Below, piece after piece: positions 37,931 through 49,325 of a stretch of 64,000 nt of DNA; position 1 is the stretch's first letter; every line of letters begins with the position of its first letter. Source of the stretch: Neckera pumila (lineage: Eukaryota; Streptophyta; Bryopsida; Hypnales; Neckeraceae). The position numbers were made by a program, and so were the translations under genes. Where the stretch lies: assembly GCA_963969595.1 (NCBI GenBank), contig OZ018414.1, positions 15,917,660 through 15,981,659 of the forward strand. The letters run 5' to 3'. The notes beneath the pieces are model-generated. The model did no database searches. It was not told the DNA's origin and was given only the letters and a program-made list of their open reading frames with translations.

Positions 37931-38302
37931 GGACAAGTATCACTTCATATACCTCCACGCTAAAATAATCAGTTGCTATTGTCAATCATTATTTTTTTTA
38001 AATGCGCAACTTATGGTCAGGAATTTGCTTATGTTCTTTCTTTTAGGCACACTACACAATTGCCTAATACAAAATTTTCACGTTTCAACAATCTACATGA
38101 CTACATCAATTTTTGTTTTTAACATGTTTGAAGAAGTGCTATATTTTTATATTTATCCATCTTTAGATCCAAAAAGCACTTTTCCACCATATTCATTGGC
38201 AAAATCGACCCGGGAATGCAAAATTTGCAAGCAGGGCTGATTCTATCAATTGAAAATGCCTTTGCAAAGGAAAGAATATGCTTGAAGTGCTTTCAACATG
38301 GT

Positions 38303-38551
38303 TTAACCCCTGAGAGCCCCAAGGGCGATAATATCGCCTCTCCATTTTGAAAAATGTTCTTGTTTGACTACTATAATCTTTTGAATAGTATGGTCAAAGG
38401 ACATGTCCTTTTCTCCACATCTCCGGATCTTGCTTGACAACTAATCAATACGGTTGGATTATGTGAATCTCTTCTTAGGAGAAAGCTTAAGCGGATTGAA
38501 GTTGAAAAGGTCTGCATTTCATTGAACTTGCTTTGGGCACTCAGGGGTTAA
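38303..38551. mobile_element. Small inverted-terminal element (249 bp)
   Basis: Begins TTAACCCCTGAGAGCCCC and ends GGGCACTCAGGGGTTAA. The termini resemble family B ends (TTAACCCCT). Non-coding interior; possibly a short relative of family B. Confidence 0.7.
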
Positions 38552-38702
38552 GAGCTCCCGCTCAAGACGAGCCTGCTGTTTCATTGCAGCGTCCTTCCTG
38601 GCTGCCTCCTCCAGCACATCCAGGCTCAAGGCTCCAGCATATTTGCAGTATTGTTTGTATCCACGCTGCTTTCATGTGAGTAGGATTGGCAGGTGAGTTT
38701 CA

Positions 38703-39445
38703 TATATAGGGTGATTGCAAGAAATACTTGTCCTTTTTGGATGTCTCCTTGACCTCCAACAGGTGGTTTTTTGCTTATAACTTTTGCATCCTTGGTCCGT
38801 TTGGCTTGAAATTTGTAATGAAGGTACAAATAAAAGTTTTAGACCTTGAGTAATTTTTTCAGTTTTTTAAAAATTAGTTTACTATTTTTAACCTGCCCCC
38901 GATTGGGTGTCTACCTTGGCCATTTTGGAGGTTTTTAGTCCTATTTTTGACCCAAAAATGCAAATTTGAAGCCACAAATTGGACATGTTGGAGGTCTACT
39001 AACATTACAAAGGATCCCGTTGAATTTTTATGAATATAGAAACATGTTTGTTGCACACATGGGGTCAAAGTGAACCTCCTTTGCCGCTAGGCCATGAAGA
39101 GGGAAAATTTTTCCTATATGAGTTTTTTAGTGCAATGTGAACACAAACTTCTTTAGCAAAATAGCTATTTTTCATATAATTTTTTGAATTTTTTTGGAAT
39201 TACTAAAAATGAAGAAGTCCACAAACCCCTTTTCTGCTATTTTTTGCTCCATGTGGTCCCTGTAGTACTTCTAGCAGTCAAGCAGTACTACATAGTACTA
39301 ACTGACGGTCTAGATCTGCAGGTGTCCAAAATCGACGGTCCAGATTTGCAGGCGCACTAAAATCGCGCAGTACTGCCAGGACAGGGGCCAAAAACAGCGT
39401 TTTTGGCGGAAAACTGTTAAGTGTTTCTTGCAATCATCCTATATT
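38703..39445. mobile_element. Non-autonomous DNA element (about 740 bp)
   Basis: The left end TATAGGGTGATTGCAAGAAA and the right end in reverse, TATAGGATGATTGCAAGAAA, differ at one base. Both continue with ATACTT or CACTT. No coding capacity; AT-rich ends hide any target duplication. Superfamily unknown. Confidence 0.8.
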
Positions 39446-40779
39446 GTAGGTGATTTGTGTTTGGAAAGAATGTTGCAGTGAAAGATTTGGTTTATGCCTG
39501 TCTTTGCTTTGTCTCTCTAGCCATGTAAAGCGGACCCATTCCATCACTATCTTCAAATTTGGCAGAACCAGCAATTCAAATCATCCATTGCACCATTGTT
39601 TGTTAAGTGTTTTTTGGTGCTTGCTTTCCGACCTCCAGTAACTTACATGGAAGATTTAAAATTTCAAGTGACAGGATTGTAATAAAGAAAAGGTCTTTGA
39701 ATGAAGACAATTTCAAAGCGTCATTAATTGGCCTTCACTCTGTTCGCTGCCATTTTGCAACTAAATATGAATGAAAATTTTTATATTTATTTTTCAAGAC
39801 TAAAGTCATATGTATACTGCAACCTGTAAAATGTTTATATTTTGCGGAAGGAGTCTAAAATTGCTGTGAATTTCTTAAGAAGGAAGTGAAGAGAAGTTGT
39901 ATAAAATATCAAATGTACTCAAAAAATCTAAAATTTTCACTTGCTACGGCAAGGCGTGGCGTGGATTGTTCTGCAGGTGCGTGGAGAGGAGCCATATGCA
40001 ATCGGAAATTTTGGGTTAACAAATCATGTCCAGCCACCTACCTAGTGGATGGCGGGGAGGGAGGATGTGCGTTGGCTAACAGAGGTTAATCCTTAAAGGC
40101 CGAAGGGTGTTTTTTAGTCCAAAACTGTCGCTTTTTGATGCATTAGAGTTATTTGTAAAGTACCCAAAACCGGGGTTTAAACCCCGCAGTTTTGTGAAAA
40201 AGCAGGTTTTGGACAAAAAGTCACCCGCACCTGACATACTCAATACAAGAGTGGGTATCAAACTTTTTTTCGCGCCCAAATTGACCAAAAAGAAGTTTTA
40301 TCCAGACTTTGCCTGTGGGGTCGTGGTCGCAAGCGTCAGGAGAGCAGAGCAAGTGGTCTTTCACTCGTGGGCGTGCGCAATTTAGGCGAAGGATTTCTGG
40401 GTGCGTCGAGAGGGCGGAGCAAGTGGTCTCTCACTTGCGGGTGTGTGGCTTAGGTGAAGATTTTCCACTGGGTGCACAACGTCAGGGATGTGAGCACGGC
40501 AACAGCTCCCTCACCAGGTTTGCAAAGGTGCATCATATGCTTCAATCCCTTCCGCTTTGATTTCCATTCAATTCCGTTTACAATGCATCTTACTGGGCAT
40601 TTCTGCAATTAGTGACCTGGGTGAATTGCCCTCTTTGTAAGTGATGCCACGTGATGATTTCCGTCAATTGCTATTGTGTAAAGAAGTCGCAAAGTCACTT
40701 AGGGTTTCTGATTTGGTCCCGTAAGGTGTGGAGAGTGAGTGACACAGCCACGTTTCAATATTTTTGTTGCAGATTTCCC
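39446..40779. other. Gene-free stretch with a roughly 75-bp duplication near 40330-40480
   Basis: AGCAGAGCAAGTGGTCTTTC at about 40341 and GGCGGAGCAAGTGGTCTCTC at about 40414 start two imperfect copies, each followed by CACT, a G-rich run and TTAGGCGAAG or TTAGGTGAAG. No convincing gene. Confidence 0.45.
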
Positions 40780-41622
40780 ATGGCCGACAAACCAAATGAT
40801 TGCACTATATTGGACTCCCAGCGCCTTTCTCAACAATCGGCAAAATTGCCATGCCGGAAGAAGCCCCATTGCCCTATTGTTGATTCCGTGGTCCTCTCCT
40901 CTCTAATTGCGGCCTACACAACCCACCTTGCGGCCTACAGCAGAGGCAAGACAAATGTCACATAGTTGGTACCAGGGAAGGTGTGGAAATTGGTTTACAA
41001 CCAATTCCTTTGTGAGCATCCTGGCAACAAGTTCGCAGAGGAGATTTTGAAGGATAGGCTTTGAGAGACCTTTAAGGAGCTGAAGACAGGCACGTCAAAT
41101 GAAGAAGGATCAAATAGGGCTGTCCTGCAAGCCGATGACATTCTCACTTGCTTGAGAAACATAGATTCCCATGCAATACGCAATATTTTGAGGCTTTGTC
41201 AAAATATGCTAGAGCAAGCATCGTCAGGTGGTGGGAACTTGCCTACAACATTTTTGCAGCCCTCATCACCTGGACTGGCGCCCAGTCAAGTACAGGATGC
41301 GAATCTAGAGCTGCAAGCATCCACCCATGGAACACGTACCTGTTCACCAAGCCCCTCGTCAAATCAAAAGTTACCATCAAAAGCTGAGCTCCTAGCATCT
41401 CAATCTAAGAGTATGAAATCCATTGCATGCAGTATGGAAGCCAGAACGGAAGGGAAGGAGGCTCTTCTCTCTTTGAAGATGGACATTGAAATGGAGAAAA
41501 AAAAAGCTACTGAAATTATGAACCTGGAGCATGCAAAGGATTTAGGCGCCATTACTGGTGTCAAATTCAGGTATGAGATTAGGGCCATTCTTGGTCTAGA
41601 CTTTGAGGCACCCCTAGAATGA
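40780..41622 (+). pseudogene. Myb/SANT-like protein of a PIF/Harbinger element, two in-frame stops
   Basis: One plus frame from MADKPNDC at 40780 (just after an acceptor-like TTTTTGTTGCAG) to the stop at 41622 is broken by TAG at 40963-40965 and TGA at 41062-41064 with no frame change. The SANT-like core spans about 40960-41080: GKVWKLVYNQFLCEHPGNKF, AEEILKDRL(stop)ETFKELKTG. A Ser/Pro-rich linker and a charged C-terminal helix (ALLSLKMDIEMEKKKATEIM) follow. PIF/Harbinger elements carry such a DNA-binding partner beside the transposase, and the transposase remnant is at 42993-44328. The SANT identity rests on pattern recognition. Confidence 0.65.
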
Positions 41623-42992
41623 GGTTCAATTTAGTACATGTAGATTTCCAATCTAGTTTGCTTCTCTAGTAGGTGTTATTTTGGAATCTGCTACTTGACT
41701 CCAGCTTGTCTCAAGAGGCATTTGGTAGCAAGGATGGTGTGTGGAACTTTGCTTGTGAATTAGTTTACAGAGTGTTCACCATTATGAATCAAGAGCTTGA
41801 ATGTCAACTTCATTTTTACCGTCTCTTATACTCAGGCGCGTGCGGGAAGCTTTGTCTGCTTCATTTTGTACTCCCATCTGGTATTGGGTATAGTTCTATA
41901 ATGCTAAATTGTATAGAAGCAGAAGGCATTGCCCTTCACAACCTGACCTTCAAATACATCAAAGGGAGCAACTCTCAAGAAGCGAAATATAACAGCGGCA
42001 AGTACATCTCGTCATACTAGGGTTTAGCTGCCTAAACAACTCCATCATGTATGCGTTTTTTCTGTTTGATGAACTGATTGAGTGCTTCTCATAAAGCCAT
42101 TTAAGTTTCTTGTTATGTGGCGCTCATATACTATTTCTCTCCTCTTTTGTGATAGTGGTACTAAGCTTAGGGCTGCGTGAATGCATCTTTAAATTCCCAG
42201 TTAAACTAATGCATTTATGCCACCAGCATGTCTGAAGTTCAGCTAAATAAATTGGAAACACAATTCCGGTACTCAATTTTTTAAGCCTTTTGGCAGGGCA
42301 TGTCAAAATGTGAGGCTTTGATTCCTCCCGTGGTGGTGGCCCCTGTTGCCTCTTGGATGCTGATGAAAACTCCTCTGTAGTCATCCACTCATCCACTTGC
42401 GAGTTTGGTTGTAATCAATGCTTACAAATGTCAAACAATTGTACATTAATTTGCCTGCAGTAACTAAATACCATAACATTCAACTTTACTAGCTGTGGCT
42501 TGAGCTCAAAGTTGTGGGTGCCTTCTCCTTCAAGGTACTATGCAGCGCTGATTACAACCATATGCCAAGATTGGGTTGAACTCCAAAATGCCTAGCAGAT
42601 TTGACCCCAAACCAGTTGTGACCCCAAAACCAAAATGTGACAATTGACACTTCAGCGGTTGCCTATTTACGGCCAAAGAAGCAATTTAAATGTAATGAAT
42701 TTTGATAAAAAAAAAGCTACACTTTGAAGTCTGTAGCTTCGAAATATGAGTTGTAGTTGCTGAAGCTAAGAACATAACCTGGCTAAATCAGCATGTGAAG
42801 GTGTAATGACCCGTAGCTGCCATCATTAGCAGCTTAGATTGAAATCACAAAAACAGAGCACACCCTAAACCCAAAGCAGTGACAACAATTGATGTTGCAA
42901 TGGTTAGAAATCCCCACCTCAGCCAGAAAGCTCCTTGTTTTTTCTTGCTCATCTGGAACAACAGTATTGAAGTTCATACGACTGCAATGAAG
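41623..42992. other. Interior of the Harbinger element between its two genes
   Basis: Holds 115-codon (+) and 90-codon (-) frames without recognisable domains. A pyrimidine/purine-rich region near 42330-42400 could be the 3' part of either gene. No independent gene supported. Confidence 0.35.
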
Positions 42993-44328
42993 TTAGTTAG
43001 TTAATTTTGCAGCAACCTCAAAAAAATGACAGAATGATGTCCATCGGTTGTCAAATCGCTTCATCAGCCTTTGCCGCTTTTGCTTCAAACCTCCAATGTC
43101 CCACTCCACCTGAATGCAATAGCCTGCATGCATCTTGTTCCAAGCGTTTACCACTTCTTATGAGATCCCCTCACCCATCTCATGGCCTTGAATCCATCTC
43201 ATAATAAACATTTTTGTACCAACATACCTTGAGTCCCCAAGCACGTACTCAAAATATTGGTTGACGTCGTTATGAGCAAGATGGTCACGCCATGTTCCGT
43301 GCAACTGTGATGCACGTAAGCAACTCACATCATGAAATGACCCGGGGTAGGTAGAATCTGTATAGATGAACAAACCATGGTGATCCACAATGACGACGTT
43401 GTTCATGCAGTACATTTTCTTGTGACCGTTGAACCACTTGCTATGATCTAGATTTTTCCATGGCCTACAAATCTTGACCAAAGTACCATCAATAATCCCA
43501 ATACACCCTGGAAATCCAGACACCATAGAAGCTAAGGCCTGCCTCTCTATAACGTCAGGCCATTTGATTTCATCCCTCAAAGTTCAACTCACCCAATTAG
43601 CAATAAAAACTTGATCACTTATAACTGAGGACTTTGACCAATTCCAGAGGAAACTTGGCAAGGCTATAGTAGGATCGTGCTTCATATACAGCAAGAAGCT
43701 AAGCAATCAATGTTTCGGACTTAGCTTAGACGGATGCCCTCATCTTGAACTTAAGAATGGACGGATTTTTCATAGTTATCGTACTGAAACTGCTCCTTCA
43801 TACCTACGTACCAAAATCGCACTGATAACGTCACTTTCTACGCATTGAATTAGTGCAAAAACAATAAACATCAAAGCGTACAATTTATGTATTTTAAGCA
43901 TACGATTGCTGTACTAAAACTGCACTTCAATTGTATAGTTAAAATACACAAATTACATATTACTGATATTTATTTATTTTGCATTGATTCAGTGCGTAGA
44001 AAGTGACATTATTAGTGCGATTTCAGTACGTAGGTATGAAGGAGCAGTTTCAGTACGATAACTATTAAAAATCTGTCTATCCTTACGCTTGAGATGCTGA
44101 TAGGATGCGAACGACACCTGTAGATTGTGCATGGTCTACAATTGTCGGACAAACCAATTGGCACAATTCCACAAATTCAAAAATGGAGAAGTTTGTTAGA
44201 ACCTTAAACAGAGCTGGACTAGACATCATGGATCCCAACACATCACGAACACCTTCGTTGGGGTTTATTGACTCCTGTCCACCTTCCTCCAATTCGTTTG
44301 TGTGAAGGAGCTCCATCGTGCTCTGCAT
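42993..44328 (-). pseudogene. PIF/Harbinger transposase (DDE_Tnp_4), interrupted by a MITE and stops
   Basis: The N-terminal part (44328 to about 44100) reads MQSTMELLHTNELEEG and FEFVELCQLVCPTIVDH. After the inserted MITE, coding resumes near 43720: LLSFLLYMKHDPTIALPSF, then (TGA at 43584-43586) TLRDEIKWPDVIERQA, SGFPGCIGIIDGTLVK (first Asp), VVIVDHHGLFIYTD and PGSFHD (second Asp region), YVLGDSRY, then (TAA at 43158-43160) EVVNAWNKMHAGYCIQVEWD with the catalytic Glu in VEW, GGLKQKRQRLMKRFD, ending TAA at 42993. A further in-frame TGA follows LSPKH near 43710. Every in-frame stop seen is explicable by one C-to-T change. Inactive. Confidence 0.88.
43735..44108. mobile_element. MITE inserted in the Harbinger transposase
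   Basis: Arms are reverse complements over about 140 bp: AGTTATCGTACTGAAACTGC and CTTCATACCTACGTAC on the left, their complement at about 44020-44065, with weaker pairing outward to CATCTTGAAC and GCTTGAGATG. Imperfect GCATCC-containing duplicates of about 9 bp flank it, which suggests a Mutator-like target duplication. It splits the transposase between residues VVRI and LSPKH. Confidence 0.8.
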
Positions 44329-44394
44329 TGCTAATTGAATAACAACATCTCGAATTTCCTATAGAACTGAATGGCCATTTTTGTCGTACGGAAG

Positions 44395-44830
44395 ACGTGA
44401 ATTCATACCTACGTACCACTACCGCACTGATTCCGTGCGTAAAAACAACCACGACTTCCGTATGTTTGATGTACGAGATTAATGTGAACGAAAATTATGT
44501 CACTTTCGTACCATTCATCCATGCATTGTAATCATGCGAATTTGACACTTTCGTACATCACTGTATCCATGTATTTTCTTCATGGAAGTAATGTTGTTTT
44601 GGGCAAATCCAAAAAAAAAAAAAAAATTGAAATTTTCAAAAAAATAAAATTAATAAAATTTAAAAACTTTAAAAAAATAAAAAAAATTCAGTGCCATTAT
44701 ATCCGGGCAGCCCTACCACCTAGACCAGCTCTATCACCTAGGCCGGCCAACCCTACCACCTAGGCAGGCCCACCAATCGGACAGCCCTACTACCGAGGTA
44801 GTCCATTAAGTGACCGGAGGCTAGGTTCAA
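44395..44830. repeat. Fragment of the same MITE family, then short tandem repeats
   Basis: 44395-44560 repeats TACCTACGTACCA, CGCACTGAT and CACTTTCGTAC as in the MITE at 43735-44108. 44600-44690 is A-rich. 44700-44800 repeats a CCTACCACCTAG-like unit of about 27 bp. Confidence 0.5.
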
Positions 44831-44984
44831 ACTCTGGACCTCATGGTTTAGAATGTGACACAAAGTACTTCAGCCAATGCACCACCTTCGAAGTCACTTG
44901 ACACATGTATGAGGAAAAATTAACTTGTATGCTTTTCCGCAGTTTTTTTTCAATTTTTTGGTTAATTCAGCAAACTTCCGTGGC

Positions 44985-45310
44985 CATTTAGGCATAGTAG
45001 ACATACTTTTTTCAAAAAACTTAGAACTAGTAAAAGTTGGTAAATCAATCCAGCTTCCACCTCCAAAAATCCGTTTGTAATTTGAATTTTTTCTTAAAAA
45101 GTTATAGATAAAATTCAGAGTGCATGTTTAAAAATTTCAAAGAAAATTTCCATTCCAACCCCTCTTTGAACTTTGCTCATAACTTATGATTAGAGACTTC
45201 AAATTGCAAACGGATTTTTGGAGATAGAAGCTAGCTTGATTACCCAATTTTTATTAGTTCAAAGTTTTTTGAAAAAAGTAAATCTATTATGCCTAAACGG
45301 CCACCGAAGT
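44985..45310. repeat. Fold-back element, copy 2
   Basis: Arms 44985-45120 and 45175-45310 are reverse complements: GGCATAGTAGACATACTTTTT against AAAAAGTAAATCTATTATGCC, and CTCCAAAAATCCGTTTG against CAAACGGATTTTTGGAG. It shares sequence with 10724-11105 (CATAGTAGA, GTTGGTAAATCAATC, CCAAAAATCCGTTTG), so they are one family. Confidence 0.8.
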
Positions 45311-45489
45311 CTACTGACTTTAAAAAATATAGAATTGTGAATGATGTAGTTTGAAAAGAAAATTCCATTTTACATTGAATTCCAACCTTGGTGATTTTAA
45401 CATTACCAAATGCCAAAAAATTATTTGAAACTCTTCAAAGTCAAAATGAACAAAATGAAAGAAAATATGTTGATTTCTTGGTTTAAGTG

Positions 45490-46372
45490 ACCGTTATGCA
45501 GTGGATAAAGTTCATTTACAAATTGTCTATTGTGTCATTTAAATTTTCTTTACATAGTATAAAGAAATAGTGGAATCTTTTGTCTTGCATAATTAATATT
45601 CAATTTTTACGCAATCCCAATCAAGCATATCAAATTTTAGTTTTGAAAATGCAAAAATACTATTTTGGTAAATTTTTAAAGCCAATTTGCATGGTTATAC
45701 ATGATATTTTTTAGAAAACAATTGGCAATATATATTTTTAATTCAATTGCATAGATATATAGGGAACATCTATATGCACATCTTTCATATTATAAAACAT
45801 CCCCTTAATTAACAAAAATATTATCTAGGACGAGTTTAATATGAGGTGTTATATGATCGAACTTTGTAAAATAGATATCTTTATATTTAATTAGATTTTG
45901 GCAAAGTCATTGTACCATCATGCTCAAATTTACAGAATTAGTCACAATATGCGGGTCAAATAGCAAAATCTAGTTAAGATATAGGAATATCTATTTGATA
46001 AAGTTTGGTCGTATAATGCCTCACATTTAATTCTTCTTTGTTCATATTTTTGTTACTTAAGGGAATGTTTTTTAGTAGGAAAGATGTGCATATGGATCAT
46101 CCCTACATATCTATGCAATGGAACTAAAATAATTCATCACCAATTGTTTCTATAAATTATTATGTATAAACATGCAAATTGGCTTTAAAAATTCACCAAA
46201 AATGGAATTTTGCATTTTTGGAATTGAAATTTGGTATGCTTGATTGGGATTGTGTAAGAATTGAATATTAATTTTGCAAGACAAAAAGTTCCAATATGTC
46301 TCTATACTACGTAAAGAAAATTTGAATGGCACAATAGGCAATTTGTAAATGAACTGTACTCCACTGTATAAT
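45490..46372. repeat. Long inverted repeat (about 410-bp arms, 63-bp loop)
   Basis: The left arm is 45490-45900 and the right arm 45964-46372. Pairing examples: GTTCATTTACAAATTGTCTA with TAGGCAATTTGTAAATGAAC, GCATGGTTATACATGAT with ATTATGTATAAACATGC, and ATTTAATTAGATTTTG with CAAAATCTAGTTAAG. Identity looks like about 75-85%. No coding frame. A transcript would form a long hairpin. Confidence 0.85.
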
Positions 46373-47229
46373 CTGAATCAATAAATTTTTGTAACCATTT
46401 TGTTAAATTCTGCCAAATCAACAAAAAAATATATATGAAAGATCGAGATAATTTCCAAATGTACAAAAATTTGATATTCTATCTTATCTAGAATATTCTA
46501 GACTGGACCCATTATGAGTTGCCTGATCTTGCTTCATAGTGGTCAATTTTAAGCCGACAATCTCACATTTACAAATGTTATTCTTAACCAGTAGACCACA
46601 TGAATCACTTATTGAAATGGTTGTAAATTTTTCCATACTTAAAACTATTCATCATTCTTGGGTATTCCTTTTCCATTTTTTTTTAAAAAAACTAAAAAAA
46701 AATTATTTTTTTTTGGCATTAGATCAGGTTGGCTTTTTAATGCATTGAAAACAAATTCAGAATTTTTTTGATTTGTTTTTTACAAAATTGAGATAGATGA
46801 AAGTTATTTTCTTTTCTACAATGGGTTTTGGATATTTTTGGCAATGTATCATAAAATTTCTTTACAATTTTCTTTTTGAGTATATCATGCAAACAATTTT
46901 TGTATCTAAATAAAAATTTGAAAAGTATATTATTTGACTAAATTGTAATGGCTGGGAGCTAGATTTTTTTTCAAATTGAACTTTGGATATTTTTAGTGAT
47001 GTTAAAAACATCTTTTTCCAATATTTCTTTTGCAGTAGATTATGCAAGCTTCTATGTGTTTTTAGGAAAAATATTTGTAAAAGTTTTCAAAATTTCTTTT
47101 TTTTAACAAATTTATAATGGTTAGGAGTTGTTTTTTTAAAGAGGACGACGGATATTTTTAGCAATACTAAAAATTGATTTTTTTTACAACAAAATTTCAC
47201 AACTTTCCTTTCCATTTTTTGTAAAATGA
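46373..47229. other. AT-rich stretch, nothing recognised
   Basis: Homopolymer-rich with only chance frames. A TTTTTAGYAATRYTAAAA-like word recurs near 46990 and 47155, hinting at a degenerate duplication. Confidence 0.4.
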
Positions 47230-47480
47230 CTTCAATAAGTGGTCATGTCGCACGGATTCCGTACAAGTTGATTTAGGACGTTATCAGTGATGCTTTTGTC
47301 AAGCATTACTTAGACACTGAATCCGCACGGAATTGATTACACACGGTTTCCGTGCGATATTAATATGATGGTAATATACACGGAAGAGACACGATGTACG
47401 TATTGTCACAATGGATATTGTTTACGTGCGGATGTGACACTCCGAAGCCCACGTAATCCGTACGTATATATGAATCTACG
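47230..47480. repeat. Cluster of CGCACGGATTCCGTAC-like motifs
   Basis: CGCACGGATTCCGTAC (47251), AATCCGCACGGAATTG, GGTTTCCGTGCGAT, ACGTGCGGATGTG, TAATCCGTACGTAT and CGGAATTCGTACA occur within 250 bp on both strands. It lies at the 3' end of the minus-strand gene at 47406-48575 and overlaps its last codons. Confidence 0.6.
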
Positions 47481-48575
47481 GAATTCGTACATTTCATCCC
47501 AGGACTTCGGTTTTGCCTTCAACAACTCATTGTTCAAGTCCACTGGCGTGATGCAGATCTTCTGGCGCTGGTTAATGTCCATTAGTTTTATAAGTATGAC
47601 CTTGTGCTTCTCCGTTATCTCAGGTTGAATTGCGCGGATAACGAATTGGTCTTTCGCAGGTATGCACTGCTTGATGTCCACGCTTTTCGTTTCTTGCTCG
47701 AATAGAAAGCACTGCTTGTAATCCCTCCAAAAGTCTCGCTGCAGGATAGCAAACTTCTGGTACTCTTCAAGCGGTTCTCCTGTAGGGGCTGCCTCAACCT
47801 GAGTTAGGGCCGACCCCAAACTTCCAGCGACTTCGCCGCGAAGACTTTTCTTTCTCTTCCTGCTTGATTCGGCTCCTCCGGAGGTAGTGATGTTTCTTTT
47901 CCTCGTTGGTGCCCTAGTTTGCCTTGGTCTTGTACCCTGACTCTGCTCTCCTGTCGCACCTGACGGAGGCTGGGTTGAAGCATCAGATAGCCGTCGCCGT
48001 TCTGCTACTACATTACGACCGACTGCAGGGACGGGTTCTATATTTCTTTCTGCGTATTTATCCAGGGTCTGGAAGATCAGACTCAGCCGAGTGGCGTTCG
48101 CTCGTGCTGTGCTATCCCTCCACGGAACATACCCTAAGTCCTCAAAGTCAGTGTTTAAAGACTCCATATTTGAACCCTCTAGAAATGTCATGAGGTTGTC
48201 CAGGTCAAATTTTGCGTGTGTGCAGTTCACGTTTATGATTATAGAGTGTAAATGTTTTCCAGGCACCCCACTGTCATCAACATCGTTCAGAACAATTGCG
48301 ACGTATGAGTGGTGGTGGTGATCTATAAGCATCACCTTCTCATTGAGGTTCCACTGCAGGTATTTTGTCTGCCCTGTCACTCTGTACCTCAAGTATACGA
48401 AGTTCTTCCACCGACTTACTCCAAACGTCTAGGAGGCTATGTGCTCTTTGAATTGCCAAAGAGTTCCATAGCTCTCCGCCATTTCAATGATGAATGGTTC
48501 ATCGTTGAGCAGGTTTATGAATGGTTTGAGGTGTCTTTCGGTCTTGGAGTAGTCGTATGTGTCATCATTCTCCAT
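47406..48575 (-). pseudogene. Unknown nuclear-type protein, one in-frame TAG
   Basis: A single minus frame of 390 codons starts at ATG 48575 (MENDDTYDYSKTERHL). It is interrupted only by TAG at codon 49 (48431-48429) and then continues TFGVSRWKNFVYLRYRVTG to the stop at 47406. The N-terminal half is globular (YLQWNLNEKVMLIDHHHHSY; LHSIIINVNCTHAKFDLDNL; EDLGYVPWRD). The middle is basic and low complexity with likely nuclear signals (RKRNITT; SSRKRKKS). The C-terminal part (EEYQKFAILQRDFWRDYKQC) is helical. No family recognised. The TAG also sits in a CCTCCTAG acceptor-like context, so codon 50 could instead begin a second exon. Motif clusters on both sides suggest it belongs to a mobile element. 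Confidence 0.5.
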
Positions 48576-48609
48576 GATGCGGGACCTGCGCCTGCCAGCA
48601 AATACAGTG

Positions 48610-49325
48610 TTAGTAATTTATCCTCGACTCGACAATACTACCCCTATGGTAATGTCTACTGATTTTGGACTGCTCGCTGTTGTTGGTTCTTTTAGGAACT
48701 TGTTCTGTAGTTAAGTTTTCCGCACAACTTTTTGTCCTCTGTGATTTTCAATATTTCACTGGCGTACACCAACATGTGTAGCGTAGGAGATATGCTCGAG
48801 TCAAGGATACTGGAGGGATGGTGCTATGTTCTTTGTTTTGTACTTTCTTCTCGCATTTGTTGGCGTCGTCGTTACGTTTCTAGGGATCCTGGACGTGGTA
48901 GGTTTCTATTGAGGGTGGTTTTCCTCTTGACTTGTTTTTTCCCTTGTATCGTCGACTCGACTATAGATGGGTGGATTCTTTTTCAAGTCTTTGCTTTTCT
49001 TTTAACTATATTTTAGTTAGTGGTTTACCGGTAAGCGTAGCCTTGACATGGATAGGCTACTATTGATTTTTTTGACTTAGTTTCAAATTCTGTCTTCAGG
49101 TTCTTTGCTTTATCGACTTATTGTCGAGTCAACAATACATGGACTCGTTTTTTATTGTTACTTGGCTCATTGTCTCGAATACGTGTTTTGGACTACTGGA
49201 TAGCGGTTGGATATGGTTATCCTCAACTCAAGTATAAACGGCTACGGGATAGCCATGGCAATAGTATATGTAGCATTGAATCACGCATGTTACATATCCT
49301 CGGGTCGAGGATAACCATTTGCCAT
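48610..49325. repeat. Dispersed TTATCCTCGACTCGA-like motifs
   Basis: Variants occur at about 48617 (TTATCCTCGACTCGACAATA), 48948 (ATCGTCGACTCGACTATA), 49117 (TATTGTCGAGTCAACAATA), 49218 (TTATCCTCAACTCAAGTATA) and 49297 (TATCCTCGGGTCGAGGATA), in both orientations, on the upstream side of the minus-strand gene at 47406-48575. Confidence 0.6.

Larger units (their letters stand above)
40780..44328. mobile_element. Decayed PIF/Harbinger element with convergent genes
   Basis: The span covers a plus-strand Myb/SANT-like gene and a minus-strand DDE transposase arranged tail to tail, the two-gene content known for PIF/Harbinger. Terminal repeats and the 3-bp target duplication were not identified, so the true ends lie outside these coordinates. 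Confidence 0.65.
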
